Of a DNA stretch of 9,878 nt, positions 1 to 7,800 are shown one piece after another. Position 1 is the first letter of the stretch. Each line of letters opens with the position of its first letter. The notes below the pieces were generated by a model. The model searched no databases and was not told where the DNA came from. It saw only the letters and a list, made by a program, of their open reading frames with translations. The stretch comes from CAZAMT01 sp964486145. Lineage in GTDB: Bacteria > Bacteroidota > Bacteroidia > Bacteroidales > JAAAOM01. Position numbers and translations under genes: made by a program. Location of the stretch: contig CAZAMT010000143.1 of the NCBI GenBank assembly GCA_964486145.1, forward strand, positions 1-9,878, in the 5' to 3' direction.

Positions 1-35
1 ATCAGCGATTATCTGTAAAATCAGCGTCATCAGCG
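1..35. repeat. Periodic ATCAGCG short repeat, cut by window edge
   Basis: The heptamer ATCAGCG occurs three times, at 1-7, 20-26 and 29-35, and a degenerate copy (ATCTGTA) lies at 11-17. The units therefore recur every 9-10 bases. A single inverted copy (CGCTGAT) lies at 141-147, just before the promoter of the next gene. The array runs off the left edge, so its full length is unknown. It does not look coding. Dispersed intergenic repeats of similar ATCnGYG-type words are familiar from Bacteroidota genomes, but I cannot assign a named family from sequence alone. Confidence 0.5.
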
Positions 36-169
36 TTCTAATTCTAATGGTGTTAAATTATAAACAGAAATTGAGTTTTTCTTCATCCCATAAAGAATTT
101 GAAAATTACGTCGGGGTTAATTCAGATAGCCATGAATTTTCGCTGATGTTTTCCATTGTATTCAATAAT

Positions 170-177
170 TAATTTTG
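170..177 (+). promoter_or_regulatory. Bacteroidetes-type -7 box for the SUI1 gene
   Basis: TAATTTTG matches the Bacteroidetes -7 consensus TAnnTTTG at every fixed position. It lies 28 bases before the ATG at 206, which would give a short leader of about 20 bases. No clear TTTG box sits about 20 bases upstream, so the -33 element is weak or absent. The assignment rests on the -7 match and its position. Confidence 0.4.
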
Positions 178-205
178 TATAATCCGTAAATTAAAGTTTA
201 CACAT

Positions 206-553
206 ATGTCCAAAAAGAATAAAAAAAGTCGTGAAGGTGTTGTATATTCAACGGATCCTGGTTTTGATTACGAGTATGAAAGGGAGAATGTACAGACAAC
301 CCTGCCTCCGCAACAACAGAATTTAAAGGTATTGCTTGATAAAAAATCTCGCGGTGGTAAGCAGGTAACGCTTGTAACCGGGTTTACAGGTACCGGAGAT
401 GATTTGAAAGAACTTGGCAAACAGTTGAAATCGAAATGTGGTGTTGGAGGTTCGGTGAAGAACGGTGAAATTCTTATCCAGGGGGATTTTCGGGAGCGTG
501 TAATGGAATTGTTGAATGACATGGGATATAAAGCGAAGAAATCAGGAGGATAA
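206..553 (+). CDS. yciH: SUI1/eIF1-like translation factor, YciH family
   Basis: This is a 115-residue cytoplasmic protein with a low-complexity charged N-terminus (about residues 1-38) followed by one complete SUI1 domain (about 39-112). Recognisable family signatures are [12 protein letters not shown] at 49-60, [12 protein letters not shown] at 74-85, IQGD at 91-94 and a closing GYKAKKSGG tail. YciH is the bacterial homologue of eukaryotic eIF1, which monitors start-codon selection on the small ribosomal subunit. The bacterial protein is thought to bind 30S and affect initiation fidelity or stress-dependent translation, but its role is poorly defined. The length is close to the E. coli protein (about 108 residues). 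The ATG at 206 is preceded by an A/T-rich leader, normal for this phylum. It is monocistronic or possibly read through into the following Abi gene. Confidence 0.93.
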   Translation: MSKKNKKSREGVVYSTDPGFDYEYERENVQTTLPPQQQNLKVLLDKKSRGGKQVTLVTGFTGTGDDLKELGKQLKSKCGVGGSVKNGEILIQGDFRERVMELLNDMGYKAKKSGG

Positions 554-568
554 CAATTTAAAAGACGA

Positions 569-589
569 CCTGCTCATCAGGAAAATTTT
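569..589 (+). terminator. Weak possible terminator after the SUI1 gene
   Basis: A 4-bp stem, CCTG (569-572) with CAGG (578-581) and a 5-base loop, is followed by AAAATTTT. The stem is short and the T-run does not directly follow it, so termination may be inefficient and transcripts could continue toward the Abi gene. Confidence 0.2.
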
Positions 590-625
590 ATTGAAAAGAA
601 TGGAAGAAATATTATTTTAAAGCAT

Positions 626-679
626 AAAAAAACCCGGATTCATCACCAGCATCTAATATCTGGGAGAGGAACTACCGGG
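626..679 (-). terminator. GC stem plus U7 ending the candidate small RNA
   Basis: The stem arms CCCGG and CCGGG (5 G:C pairs) abut a run of seven T on the minus strand (632-626). The loop is long (37 bases) but is itself folded by two nested helices. The T-run exists only on the minus strand, which fixes the orientation. It could equally stop any antisense transcription coming out of the Abi gene. Confidence 0.45.
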
Positions 680-686
680 ACTGCGT
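626..686 (-). ncRNA. Candidate ~60-nt structured small RNA divergent from the Abi gene
   Basis: On the minus strand this stretch reads as a compact structured transcript. CCCGG (679-675) pairs with CCGGG (637-633), TTC (671-669) pairs with GAA (641-639), and CCAG (663-660) pairs with CTGG (649-646). The outer stem is followed at once by seven T residues (632-626), as in an intrinsic terminator. A matching minus-strand promoter lies just upstream (691-723), with predicted start near 685. There is no ORF. Small structured RNAs are known beside Abi_2/AbiF genes, including the abiF RNA motif, and HEPN Abi proteins have been described with RNA antitoxins. I recall these from the literature and have not matched this sequence to any covariance model. 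The 5' end is inferred from the promoter. Alternatively it could be only a terminator-like hairpin or an mRNA leader element of the Abi gene. Confidence 0.42.
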
Positions 687-690
687 AGCA

Positions 691-723
691 CAAAGATAAG
701 AAAAAGTATATGAATAGACAATT
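691..723 (-). promoter_or_regulatory. Minus-strand Bacteroidetes promoter inside the Abi start region
   Basis: On the minus strand, TATCTTTG (698-691) fits the -7 consensus TAnnTTTG perfectly. AATTG (723-719) supplies a TTG -33 element, with 20 bases between the boxes, inside the usual spacing. Transcription would start near 685 and run away from the Abi gene into the 626-686 structure. The promoter overlaps the Abi start codon at 710, so occupancy of one could affect expression of the other. Confidence 0.42.
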
Positions 724-1408
724 ATATGAGAAAGTATTTTCGACTCAACGAATGGGAAAATACTTTAAGATATATCCTGATAATGAAACGAAAGCAATCG
801 AACATTATCATTCAAACATTGAATTGTCAGAATCCTTTTATTCCATTTTGTCAATCTTTGAAGTTGCGCTAAGAAATAGTCTAAATCGCGAACTCACAGA
901 ATACTTTGGAACAGAAGATTGGTATCTTAAGGTTGAATTTATTCCTGGATTAAGAAACTTAAAAAATAGTATTAATACAGCAAAAAAACATATAGCGAAT
1001 AGAAATGAAAATATTTCTGCAAATAAAGTTGTAGCAGAATTGACATTAGGTTTTTGGGTTAGACTTTTAAATGCTGAATACGAAAGAGTTCTATGGAAAC
1101 CTTTGAGAAAAACATTTCCATACGTTGAGAAGAAACAGCGACAGCGAAATAAGATATCAGCACCGATTAATAAAATTCGGGATTTTAGGAATAGAATCTT
1201 CCATCACGAACCAGTTTCCTGGGACTTAAATAAGCTTGAAGAAACGCATAATACAATTATCATGGTCATGGGTTGGCTAAATAAGGATTTGCCAGAAATA
1301 GCGAAAAGACATGATAGAGCAAAAAAAACGATTGAAAAAACAAGAACAAAATTAAAACTGTTGGCAATGTATAAACGTAATGCGGGGCAAAGTGCTGAAA
1401 ATGAATGA
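710..1408 (+). CDS. Abi_2-family abortive-infection protein with HEPN motif
   Basis: This is a 232-residue, Lys/Arg-rich, probably all-helical protein. The N-terminal part carries the family pattern LYEKVFSTQRMGKYF (5-19) and FEVALRNSLN (50-59). The C-terminal half holds RDFRNRIFHHEPV (157-169), in which R160-N161 and H165 form the R-x4-H ribonuclease motif of HEPN domains. It belongs with the AbiD/AbiF (Abi_2) proteins, which are thought to arrest growth of phage-infected cells by cutting RNA. It is shorter than lactococcal AbiF/AbiD (about 340-370 residues) but like other Bacteroidota members. There is no signal peptide or membrane helix. The start at 710 follows an A-rich stretch (AAGAAAAAG). 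Three 60-base lines inside the gene (841, 961, 1321) contain only 22, 13 and 14 G+C, well below the neighbours, which suggests horizontal acquisition. A candidate small RNA is divergently encoded just upstream. Target and trigger are unknown. Confidence 0.85.
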   Translation: MNRQLYEKVFSTQRMGKYFKIYPDNETKAIEHYHSNIELSESFYSILSIFEVALRNSLNRELTEYFGTEDWYLKVEFIPGLRNLKNSINTAKKHIANRNENISANKVVAELTLGFWVRLLNAEYERVLWKPLRKTFPYVEKKQRQRNKISAPINKIRDFRNRIFHHEPVSWDLNKLEETHNTIIMVMGWLNKDLPEIAKRHDRAKKTIEKTRTKLKLLAMYKRNAGQSAENE

Positions 1409-1427
1409 AAAGGCGCAAATGTTGCCT
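1408..1427 (-). terminator. Weak possible terminator for the minus-strand gene run
   Basis: On the minus strand AGGC (1427-1424) pairs with GCCT (1414-1411), extended by AA/TT with a two-base bulge, and is followed by TTTT (1411-1408) overlapping the last stem base. It sits 23 bases past the alkyltransferase stop codon and overlaps the Abi stop codon. The stem is short, so this is tentative. I see no plus-strand terminator for the Abi gene. Confidence 0.28.
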
Positions 1428-1449
1428 GGCGCAGGGTCATAATTAAAAG

Positions 1450-2001
1450 TCAGAAAAGTGTTTTCTGGCCGGTTAAAATTTGGTGTTCATGTTTTAACAA
1501 CCATTGTTTTCGATTAATTCCCCCGGCATATCCGGTGAGTTTGCCATTTGACGATATTACCCGGTGACATGGAATAAAAACCAATAAAGGATTTGCACCA
1601 ACGGCTGAGCCAACCGCCCTGGTTTTTTTTGTATCGCCTAATTCTTTTGCAATGGAAACATAGGTACGGGTTTTGCCAAAGGGAATGAGTGAAATAATCT
1701 TCCAAACGGCCTGTTGAAATGTTGTTCCTTCCGGGATTTCGGTTAAATTAAATTTCGTGATATTGCCTTGAAAATAGCGCAATAATTGTCTGGCAACCTC
1801 AACAATCCGTCCATTTGCATGTATTGTATTATCTGTTAATGGTTTATTCACATGATTGGATAGCCGGGTAGCTTCAATTGATTGTTCACATTCTGCATTT
1901 ACCGGCTGATCCACAAAACGTATAAGCTGAAGATGATGTGCACTACCGCTAATTTGAACCGGACCCAATGGGGTTGAAATGCATATATGTTGCAGCTTCA
2001 A
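1450..2001 (-). CDS. ogt: O6-alkylguanine-DNA alkyltransferase (methylated-DNA:protein-cysteine methyltransferase)
   Basis: A 183-residue DNA-repair protein that removes methyl or alkyl groups from O6 of guanine by transferring them irreversibly to its own cysteine. The C-terminal catalytic domain is complete. GTTFQQAVW (92-100) starts the DNA-binding core, and Y114 and R128 occupy the positions of the base-flipping Tyr and Arg finger. FIPCHRVI (142-149) contains the acceptor Cys145, followed by TGYAGG (156-161). The N-terminal ~85 residues form the variable Ogt/MGMT N-domain. There is no AdaA-type regulatory half, so this is a stand-alone Ogt-type enzyme (E. coli Ogt is about 171 residues). 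The ATG at 2001 lies 14 bases after the dehydrogenase stop, so the two genes are probably co-transcribed, though no functional link is obvious. Confidence 0.95.
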   Translation of the reverse strand: MKLQHICISTPLGPVQISGSAHHLQLIRFVDQPVNAECEQSIEATRLSNHVNKPLTDNTIHANGRIVEVARQLLRYFQGNITKFNLTEIPEGTTFQQAVWKIISLIPFGKTRTYVSIAKELGDTKKTRAVGSAVGANPLLVFIPCHRVISSNGKLTGYAGGINRKQWLLKHEHQILTGQKTLF

Positions 2002-2015
2002 TGGTTTCTGTTTCT

Positions 2016-3437
2016 CTATTTTTCCGGAATTAAACGTATCACCTTATCCGGGTTATTAAGAACTACATAAATAGCGCCATCCGGCCCGGTTGCAACATCT
2101 CTGACTCTCCCCGCATTTTTTAAAATGGTTTCTGTATGCATAACCCTTTCATCAACAATATCAAGTAATTGAACTTCTTCATATTTTAATGCACCCACAA
2201 GAAGCTTGTTATTCCATTTCGGAAATAAATCACCCTTGTAAAAGTCAAGCCCACAGACAGCAATGGATGGTTTCCAATAAAGATTTGGCTGTGCCATACC
2301 TTCTTTCCTTACAATATCAGTGATAATTGTACCATTGTAGTTTCTCCCGTAAGTAATCACGGGCCATCCATAGTTTACACCGGCTTTGAGAAGGTTTAGC
2401 TCATCGCCGCCCATGGGCCCATGTTCGGTTTCCCATACATCGCCGGTAACCGGATGAACGGCAAGACCCTGTGGATTTCGATTGCCATACGTATAAATGG
2501 TTGGTAAAGCATCTTGTTGATTATAGAACGGATTGTCTTTTGGTATCCTACCATCTGGGAATATACGATGTATTTTACCATTGGGGAGGCTTAAATCCTG
2601 TGCCTGATCCTGTCTGCCCCTATCCCCTATTGCAAAGTACATGTAACCCTCAGGATCGAATACAATCCTACAACCATAATGATGACGTGTAGTACGATAG
2701 GATTCATGTGGCGCTTCATAAATTACTTCTTCATCCACCCATTGGTTAGCTTGTACTCTACCCCGAACGATCCGTGTCATTGCTGGTGGGCGTCTTTCAT
2801 TACCTGTACCTTTGATCTCATGGCTGTAAGCCAGGTAGATCCATCCATTATCCTTGTAATTCGGATGAAGTGCAACATCCATTAATCCTCCCTGGCCTGC
2901 AAAAAGTACTTCAGGGATACCAGAAACCGGATCGGGCAATAGATTACCATTTTCCACAGTTCTTAATTGTCCTGGTTTTTCAGTAATAAATGCTTTGTTT
3001 TCATCTACAAAATCAATGCTCCAGGGAATTCTTACGTCCGTTGCAAAATCCTCTACTTCAAGTTTATAATCTATGGTTTCAAGTTCATCAGGTATTGGCG
3101 GACGGGTTACGCCCTGGGCTTCTGCTGTTTCCTGAATGTATTTTACAAGATCTCTAATTTCATCATCGTTGAGTGTTGATTCATAGGAGGGCATACCGAG
3201 ATGAGGTATACCGAATTTAATGTTCCTGAAAATGTAGTTTTCTCCTTCACCAAATTGCCATATTCCATCCATCAGGCTTTGTGCATTTCCTCCCTGGAAA
3301 TCGTTTCCATGACATTGAGCACAGTATTGCTGATAATTTACCGCCGGATTACTTTGTTTGATTGATATATCTGTTCGGAAACCTAAAAGGAGAATAACCG
3401 AGGAAACAAGAACTGCAAGAGTGAAAGTGTATTTCAT
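2016..3437 (-). CDS. Exported cytochrome c-PQQ-dependent sugar dehydrogenase fusion
   Basis: A 473-residue two-domain enzyme. Residues 1-20 form a hydrophobic export signal. Residues 33-105 are a class I cytochrome c domain with heme motif CAQCH (C39, C42, H43) and likely distal ligand M82 in LGMPSY. From about 122 to the C-terminus is a six-bladed propeller of the soluble glucose/aldose sugar dehydrogenase family (relatives: YliI, A. calcoaceticus sGDH). Matching landmarks are HPNYKDNGWIYLAYS (191-205), H253 of HHYGCRI (probable catalytic base), GDRG (271-274), GNRNPQG (318-324, with R320, N321, Q323) and ETEHGPMGGDELN (336-348). It should oxidise an aldose or related alcohol in the periplasm with PQQ and pass electrons to the attached heme. 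The true substrate is unknown. No PQQ synthesis genes are in the window. It is 78 bases downstream of the efflux operon and 14 bases upstream of ogt. Confidence 0.9.
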   Translation of the reverse strand: MKYTFTLAVLVSSVILLLGFRTDISIKQSNPAVNYQQYCAQCHGNDFQGGNAQSLMDGIWQFGEGENYIFRNIKFGIPHLGMPSYESTLNDDEIRDLVKYIQETAEAQGVTRPPIPDELETIDYKLEVEDFATDVRIPWSIDFVDENKAFITEKPGQLRTVENGNLLPDPVSGIPEVLFAGQGGLMDVALHPNYKDNGWIYLAYSHEIKGTGNERRPPAMTRIVRGRVQANQWVDEEVIYEAPHESYRTTRHHYGCRIVFDPEGYMYFAIGDRGRQDQAQDLSLPNGKIHRIFPDGRIPKDNPFYNQQDALPTIYTYGNRNPQGLAVHPVTGDVWETEHGPMGGDELNLLKAGVNYGWPVITYGRNYNGTIITDIVRKEGMAQPNLYWKPSIAVCGLDFYKGDLFPKWNNKLLVGALKYEEVQLLDIVDERVMHTETILKNAGRVRDVATGPDGAIYVVLNNPDKVIRLIPEK

Positions 3438-3515
3438 TTTTCAAAGATTTTCGATTACTTCTTATGGTTGAAAACTAAATTTACGCAACCAGGTTTTAAA
3501 CAAGTAAACTTTGTT

Positions 3516-4847
3516 TTAGTTCAAAATGATGCTGCTTAACCGAAGAAGTTCTGTTTCAGATACTTTTGCATTATACATCACATTCAGGTATCGTATCTCC
3601 GCATTGAGCCGGTTGAGCTGTGCTTCGCGTACTTCAATGGCTGATGAATTGCCAATTTCATAACGTTCAAAAGCGATTTCTTCCCGTTCAACAGCTACCG
3701 TTACATTTGACTTCTCAAGATTAATAAGCGCAAGGCTGTTTTGATATTGAATGAATGCTTTTCGCAACGCAGCCTCCATTTCATTTTTTGCTTCATCAAA
3801 AGAGATATTTGCTTTTTCCACCTGAATCTGTGCATTCTGTTGTTGCCGGTTTAGGTTATTACCATCAAATATGTTTATCCGGGCTGAAACACCAAACGTT
3901 GGACCAAATGCCTGTCTGCTAACCAGGAATCCAGCTTCTGCCGAAGAAGAACCATATGCATAACCTGCATTCAGATTGATTACCGGATACCGCTGGGAAC
4001 GTATTTCCTGAAGTTGAAGCGATGAAATGGCTTTACCTGCTTCAAGTTGCTTAAGTAATGGATTTTGATTGAACATACCTTGCAATAGCTCATGTTGTAT
4101 CAGGGTACTGTTTATGTCAATCGCATGCATTACATCATATTCCGTTCCGGGTGAGCGTCCGATAAGCTGATTAAGTTCAACTTTTAAATTTTTAAACCTT
4201 TCGGTTTGAGCCAGGTAGTTGCTTGAATCTGAATTATAATCAACTTGAGCCGTGAGGTAATCAAGCCGGGAGAATTTCCCGATTTCATATTTTGATTTAG
4301 CGACATCGAGAATACGTTTTGAAAACAGCAGGTTGTCTTTTAAAACATGTGTGCGTTCCTGTTCCAACACAACGCTATAATAAGCTTTTATGATATTGGC
4401 TACCTGATTCTCAATGGTATATTTAAGGTTAAAATCCTCTGATTTTTTTAGTTCAGCGAGGCGATCATACCTGATGAACATGCCCAGCCCATCAAAAATA
4501 GTCCATTGCAAGGCTGCTTCGGCATTAAACCGCTGGGATCGGGCACCGTCTCTTTCCTGAGTTCGGTTTTCAATAAACTCCTGCTTTGTATCCTCGATTG
4601 TAAAATTTTGATTAGCGGTCACTTCAACACTTGGCAAAAACCCTGCATTGCCCCGTGAATAATTATTTTTGGCAATGTCAACATTTTTTTTGGCAAGACG
4701 AATCCCAAAATTATTTTCAAGGCCGGTTGTTATGGCTTGGTCGAGTGTTAAAGCTTCCTGGGCTTTCGTACTCATACTGATGCAAATAATGATGAGAGAA
4801 GCTTGAATAATTTTATCTTTTATAAAAAACATGAATTCAATTTTCAT
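3516..4847 (-). CDS. TolC-family outer-membrane efflux channel
   Basis: A 443-residue outer-membrane factor. An N-terminal hydrophobic segment (about 13-25) ending near KAQ at 28-30 is a cleavable signal peptide. The mature protein starts with ALTLDQAITTGLENN, the standard opening of TolC-like proteins. It continues with two repeats of long helices and short beta strands, including RLDYLTAQVDYN and the late copy ERYEIGNSSAIEVREAQLNRLNAE. The channel exports the pump's substrate across the outer membrane. It is last in the efflux operon, 12 bases after the pump stop codon. An in-frame ATG at 4832 (MFFIKDK...) gives an equally good signal peptide and may be the true start. There is no lipobox cysteine at the cleavage site, so it is not a lipoprotein of the OprM kind. 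Confidence 0.92.
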   Translation of the reverse strand: MKIEFMFFIKDKIIQASLIIICISMSTKAQEALTLDQAITTGLENNFGIRLAKKNVDIAKNNYSRGNAGFLPSVEVTANQNFTIEDTKQEFIENRTQERDGARSQRFNAEAALQWTIFDGLGMFIRYDRLAELKKSEDFNLKYTIENQVANIIKAYYSVVLEQERTHVLKDNLLFSKRILDVAKSKYEIGKFSRLDYLTAQVDYNSDSSNYLAQTERFKNLKVELNQLIGRSPGTEYDVMHAIDINSTLIQHELLQGMFNQNPLLKQLEAGKAISSLQLQEIRSQRYPVINLNAGYAYGSSSAEAGFLVSRQAFGPTFGVSARINIFDGNNLNRQQQNAQIQVEKANISFDEAKNEMEAALRKAFIQYQNSLALINLEKSNVTVAVEREEIAFERYEIGNSSAIEVREAQLNRLNAEIRYLNVMYNAKVSETELLRLSSIILN

Positions 4848-4859
4848 TTGGTTCGGGTG

Positions 4860-7800
4860 TTACATTCGTATCAATCGTTTTTGTTTTCCACTCAGGTAGC
4901 TATAAATTGCCGGGATGACATAAAGTGTAAGGACTGTTGCAAACAACAATCCTCCAATAACAGCAATTCCCATGGATACGCGGCTTTCTGCACCTGCTCC
5001 CAGCGCCAGTGCAATGGGCAAAATACCCAAAATTGTTGATAAACTGGTCATGAGAATGGGTCTGAAACGTAATTCGGCTGCACCGATGATGGCATCTTTG
5101 GTATTGTGTCCGCGCGCCTTTCGCTGATTTGCAAATTCAACAATCAGGATCCCGTTTTTTGTCACAAGCCCTATCAACATGATCATACCAATCTGGCTAA
5201 AAATGTTGATGGTTTCATTAAACAGGAGTAAACTAAAAAGCGCTCCCGCCAGTGCCAGCGGAACCGTAAACATGATGGTAAACGGGTCCCTGAAACTTTC
5301 AAACTGTGCTGATAAAACCAGGTAAATCAACACGATCGCAAAAATGAATGCAAAAAACAAGTTCGAGGAACTCTCCTGAAACTCAGCAGATACTCCGGTC
5401 AGCGCTGTGGTATATGTTTCGTCAAGTACTTCGTCTTTAATCCGGTTCATGGCTTCAATGCCATCGCCAATGGTTTTGCCTTCAGCAAGTCCCGCGGCAA
5501 CGGTTGCCGAAGCGTACCTGTTAAACCGGTAAAGCTGTGGCGGTGTACTCTGCTCTTCAAGACTCACGACGTTATCCATCGGAATGAGTTGTCCGTTGTG
5601 GTTTTTAACGTAAAGCTCACGCAGGTCAAAGGGTTCATCACGTTTTTGCTTTACAACCTGCCCAATAATCTGGTACTGCTGACCATTCATGATGAAATAT
5701 CCAAATCGCTGACCACTCAGTGCAAGCTGCAATGTTTGAGCTATGTCCTGAACGGATATACCCATCAACCTTGCTTTGTCACGGTCAATTTCAATTTTAA
5801 TCTCCGGTTTATTGAATTTCAAATCCACATCTATGAAATTGAACGTGGGGTCCTGCCGGGACCTTTCCAGGAATGTTGGTAAGATTTCTTTAAGCATATC
5901 AAGGTTTGGTGCCTGAATTACATATTGCACGGGCAATCCGCTCCTGCCCTGTCCTATGGATTGAGGCTCGGCCACAAAGGTCCGGGCTTTTGTGTAATTT
6001 GCAAGATGTTCACGATATCTTTGGACTATTTCGCTTTGCGATGAATCACGGCGGGAAGCATCGATCAGGTTTGCCCTAAAAAATGCAGAATTAATGGATG
6101 ATGAGGCGCCAAACCCGGGTGAAGTAACGGAAATAAGAGCATCCATTTCAGGAATTACCCTGAGGGTCATTTGATTTACAGAATCCACAAATTCATCCAT
6201 GTATTCAAACGTTGCTCCTTCCGGTCCGGTTGCAGAAATGAAAAACTCATTTCTGTCTTCAAGCGGCGCGAGTTCCTGTGGTAAATGTGTTCCAACAAGA
6301 AATGCCACACCAATGGAAATGGCAATGATAACAAAAGCCAGCCACCGCTGTTTCATAAATGCTTCGAGGGATCGGTTATATTTTGTATTCAACCATTGGA
6401 AAAAAGGCTCGGTTTTGGTATAAAGCCAGTTGTGTTGTTTTCGTTGTTTTAGAATTTTGGAACATAGCATGGGAGACAATGTCAGGGCAACAAAAGATGA
6501 AATGATAACAGCTCCGGCAACTACGATCCCAAATTCACGAAACAACCTTCCGGTTAATCCCTGAAGAAAAATAACCGGGATAAAAACCGAGGCCAGTGCA
6601 ATGGTAGTTGAAACGATGGCAAAAAAGATTTCTTTGATTCCTTTCTCACTGGATTCCTTCGGATCCTCACCTGCTTCAACCCGTTTGTAAATATTTTCAA
6701 GTACCACAATGGCATCATCTACTACCAGACCAATGGCAAGAACAATTCCCAGCAGGGTTAACACATTAATGGAGAAATTAGCAATGTACATGATAAAAAA
6801 TGACCCAATTAGCGCAATGGGGATGGTAATGACAGGTATCAGTGTTGTGCGCCAGTCGCGCAGAAAAATAAAAATAATCAGAACCACCAGGCCAAAAGCA
6901 ATGAAAATGGTTTGCTGTACCTCATCAATGGATTGATGAATGTATCGGGTAGTATCAAATCCTATTCCAAGTTCTAAATCGGGAGCAAGGTCAAGTTCAA
7001 TTTGGTCAACACGCTGGTAAAATTCGTCTGTTATTTCGATATGATTCGAGCCGGGTTGCGGATAAAGTACAACACCAACCATTGGAATTCCATCCCTTTT
7101 CAGAATGGTTCGTTCGTTTTCTGGTCCAAGCTCTGCATATCCAATGTCCCGAAATCGCACGATATTGCTACCATCCTCTTTAATGATGAGGTTGTTATAC
7201 TGTTCCGGAGTATTAATCCTTCCAACAGTTCGTACCGTGAGTTCAACATCATCCCCTTCTACCCTTCCTGATGGCAGTTCGAGATTATTTGCACGTACTG
7301 CATTATAAATATCAACTGGTGTTATTTCAAAGGCTGTTAGTTTTTCGGGATACATCCATAAGCGCATCGAGTACATTTTTTCACCCCAAATATTCACTTG
7401 GCTAACGCCGGGAATGGTTTGAAGACGTTCTTTGAACAGGTTGTCAGCAATCTCAGTAAGTTCAAGCAACGAGCGTTTGTCGCTTTTGATGTTTAAAAAC
7501 ACGATGGGACGTGAATCGGCATCGCGTTTTGCTACAACAGGCGGGTCGGCATCCGGCGGAAGGTTATACAAAGCACGTGATACCCTGTCGCGTACATCGT
7601 TTGCTGCAGCTTCCAGATCAACATCCAGGTCGAATTCCACAGTGATTGTACTCCTGCCGTCACGGCTAACTGAAGTCAATGTTTTAATACCGGCAATTCC
7701 GTTTATGGATTCTTCCAGAGGCTCGGTTATTTGTGTTTCAATTATTTCCGCACTTGCCCCTGTATAAATAGTTGTCACCGAAATAATGGGCGGATCTACG

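Noticed and set aside
1..35. ATCAGCG repeats as a CRISPR array
   Set aside because: The units are 7 bases with 2-3 base gaps. CRISPR repeats and spacers are each over 20 bases, and no cas genes are present.
1204..1440. A 78-codon minus-strand frame opposite the end of the Abi gene
   Set aside because: It mirrors the conserved HEPN region of the Abi gene and its hydrophobic stretch is explained as the antisense of a Lys/Glu-rich coding sequence.
3498..3516. AAACAA/TTGTTT hairpin between the TolC-like gene and the dehydrogenase gene as a terminator
   Set aside because: The stem is nearly all A/T and no T-run follows it, so it is unlikely to terminate. Read-through into the dehydrogenase gene remains possible.
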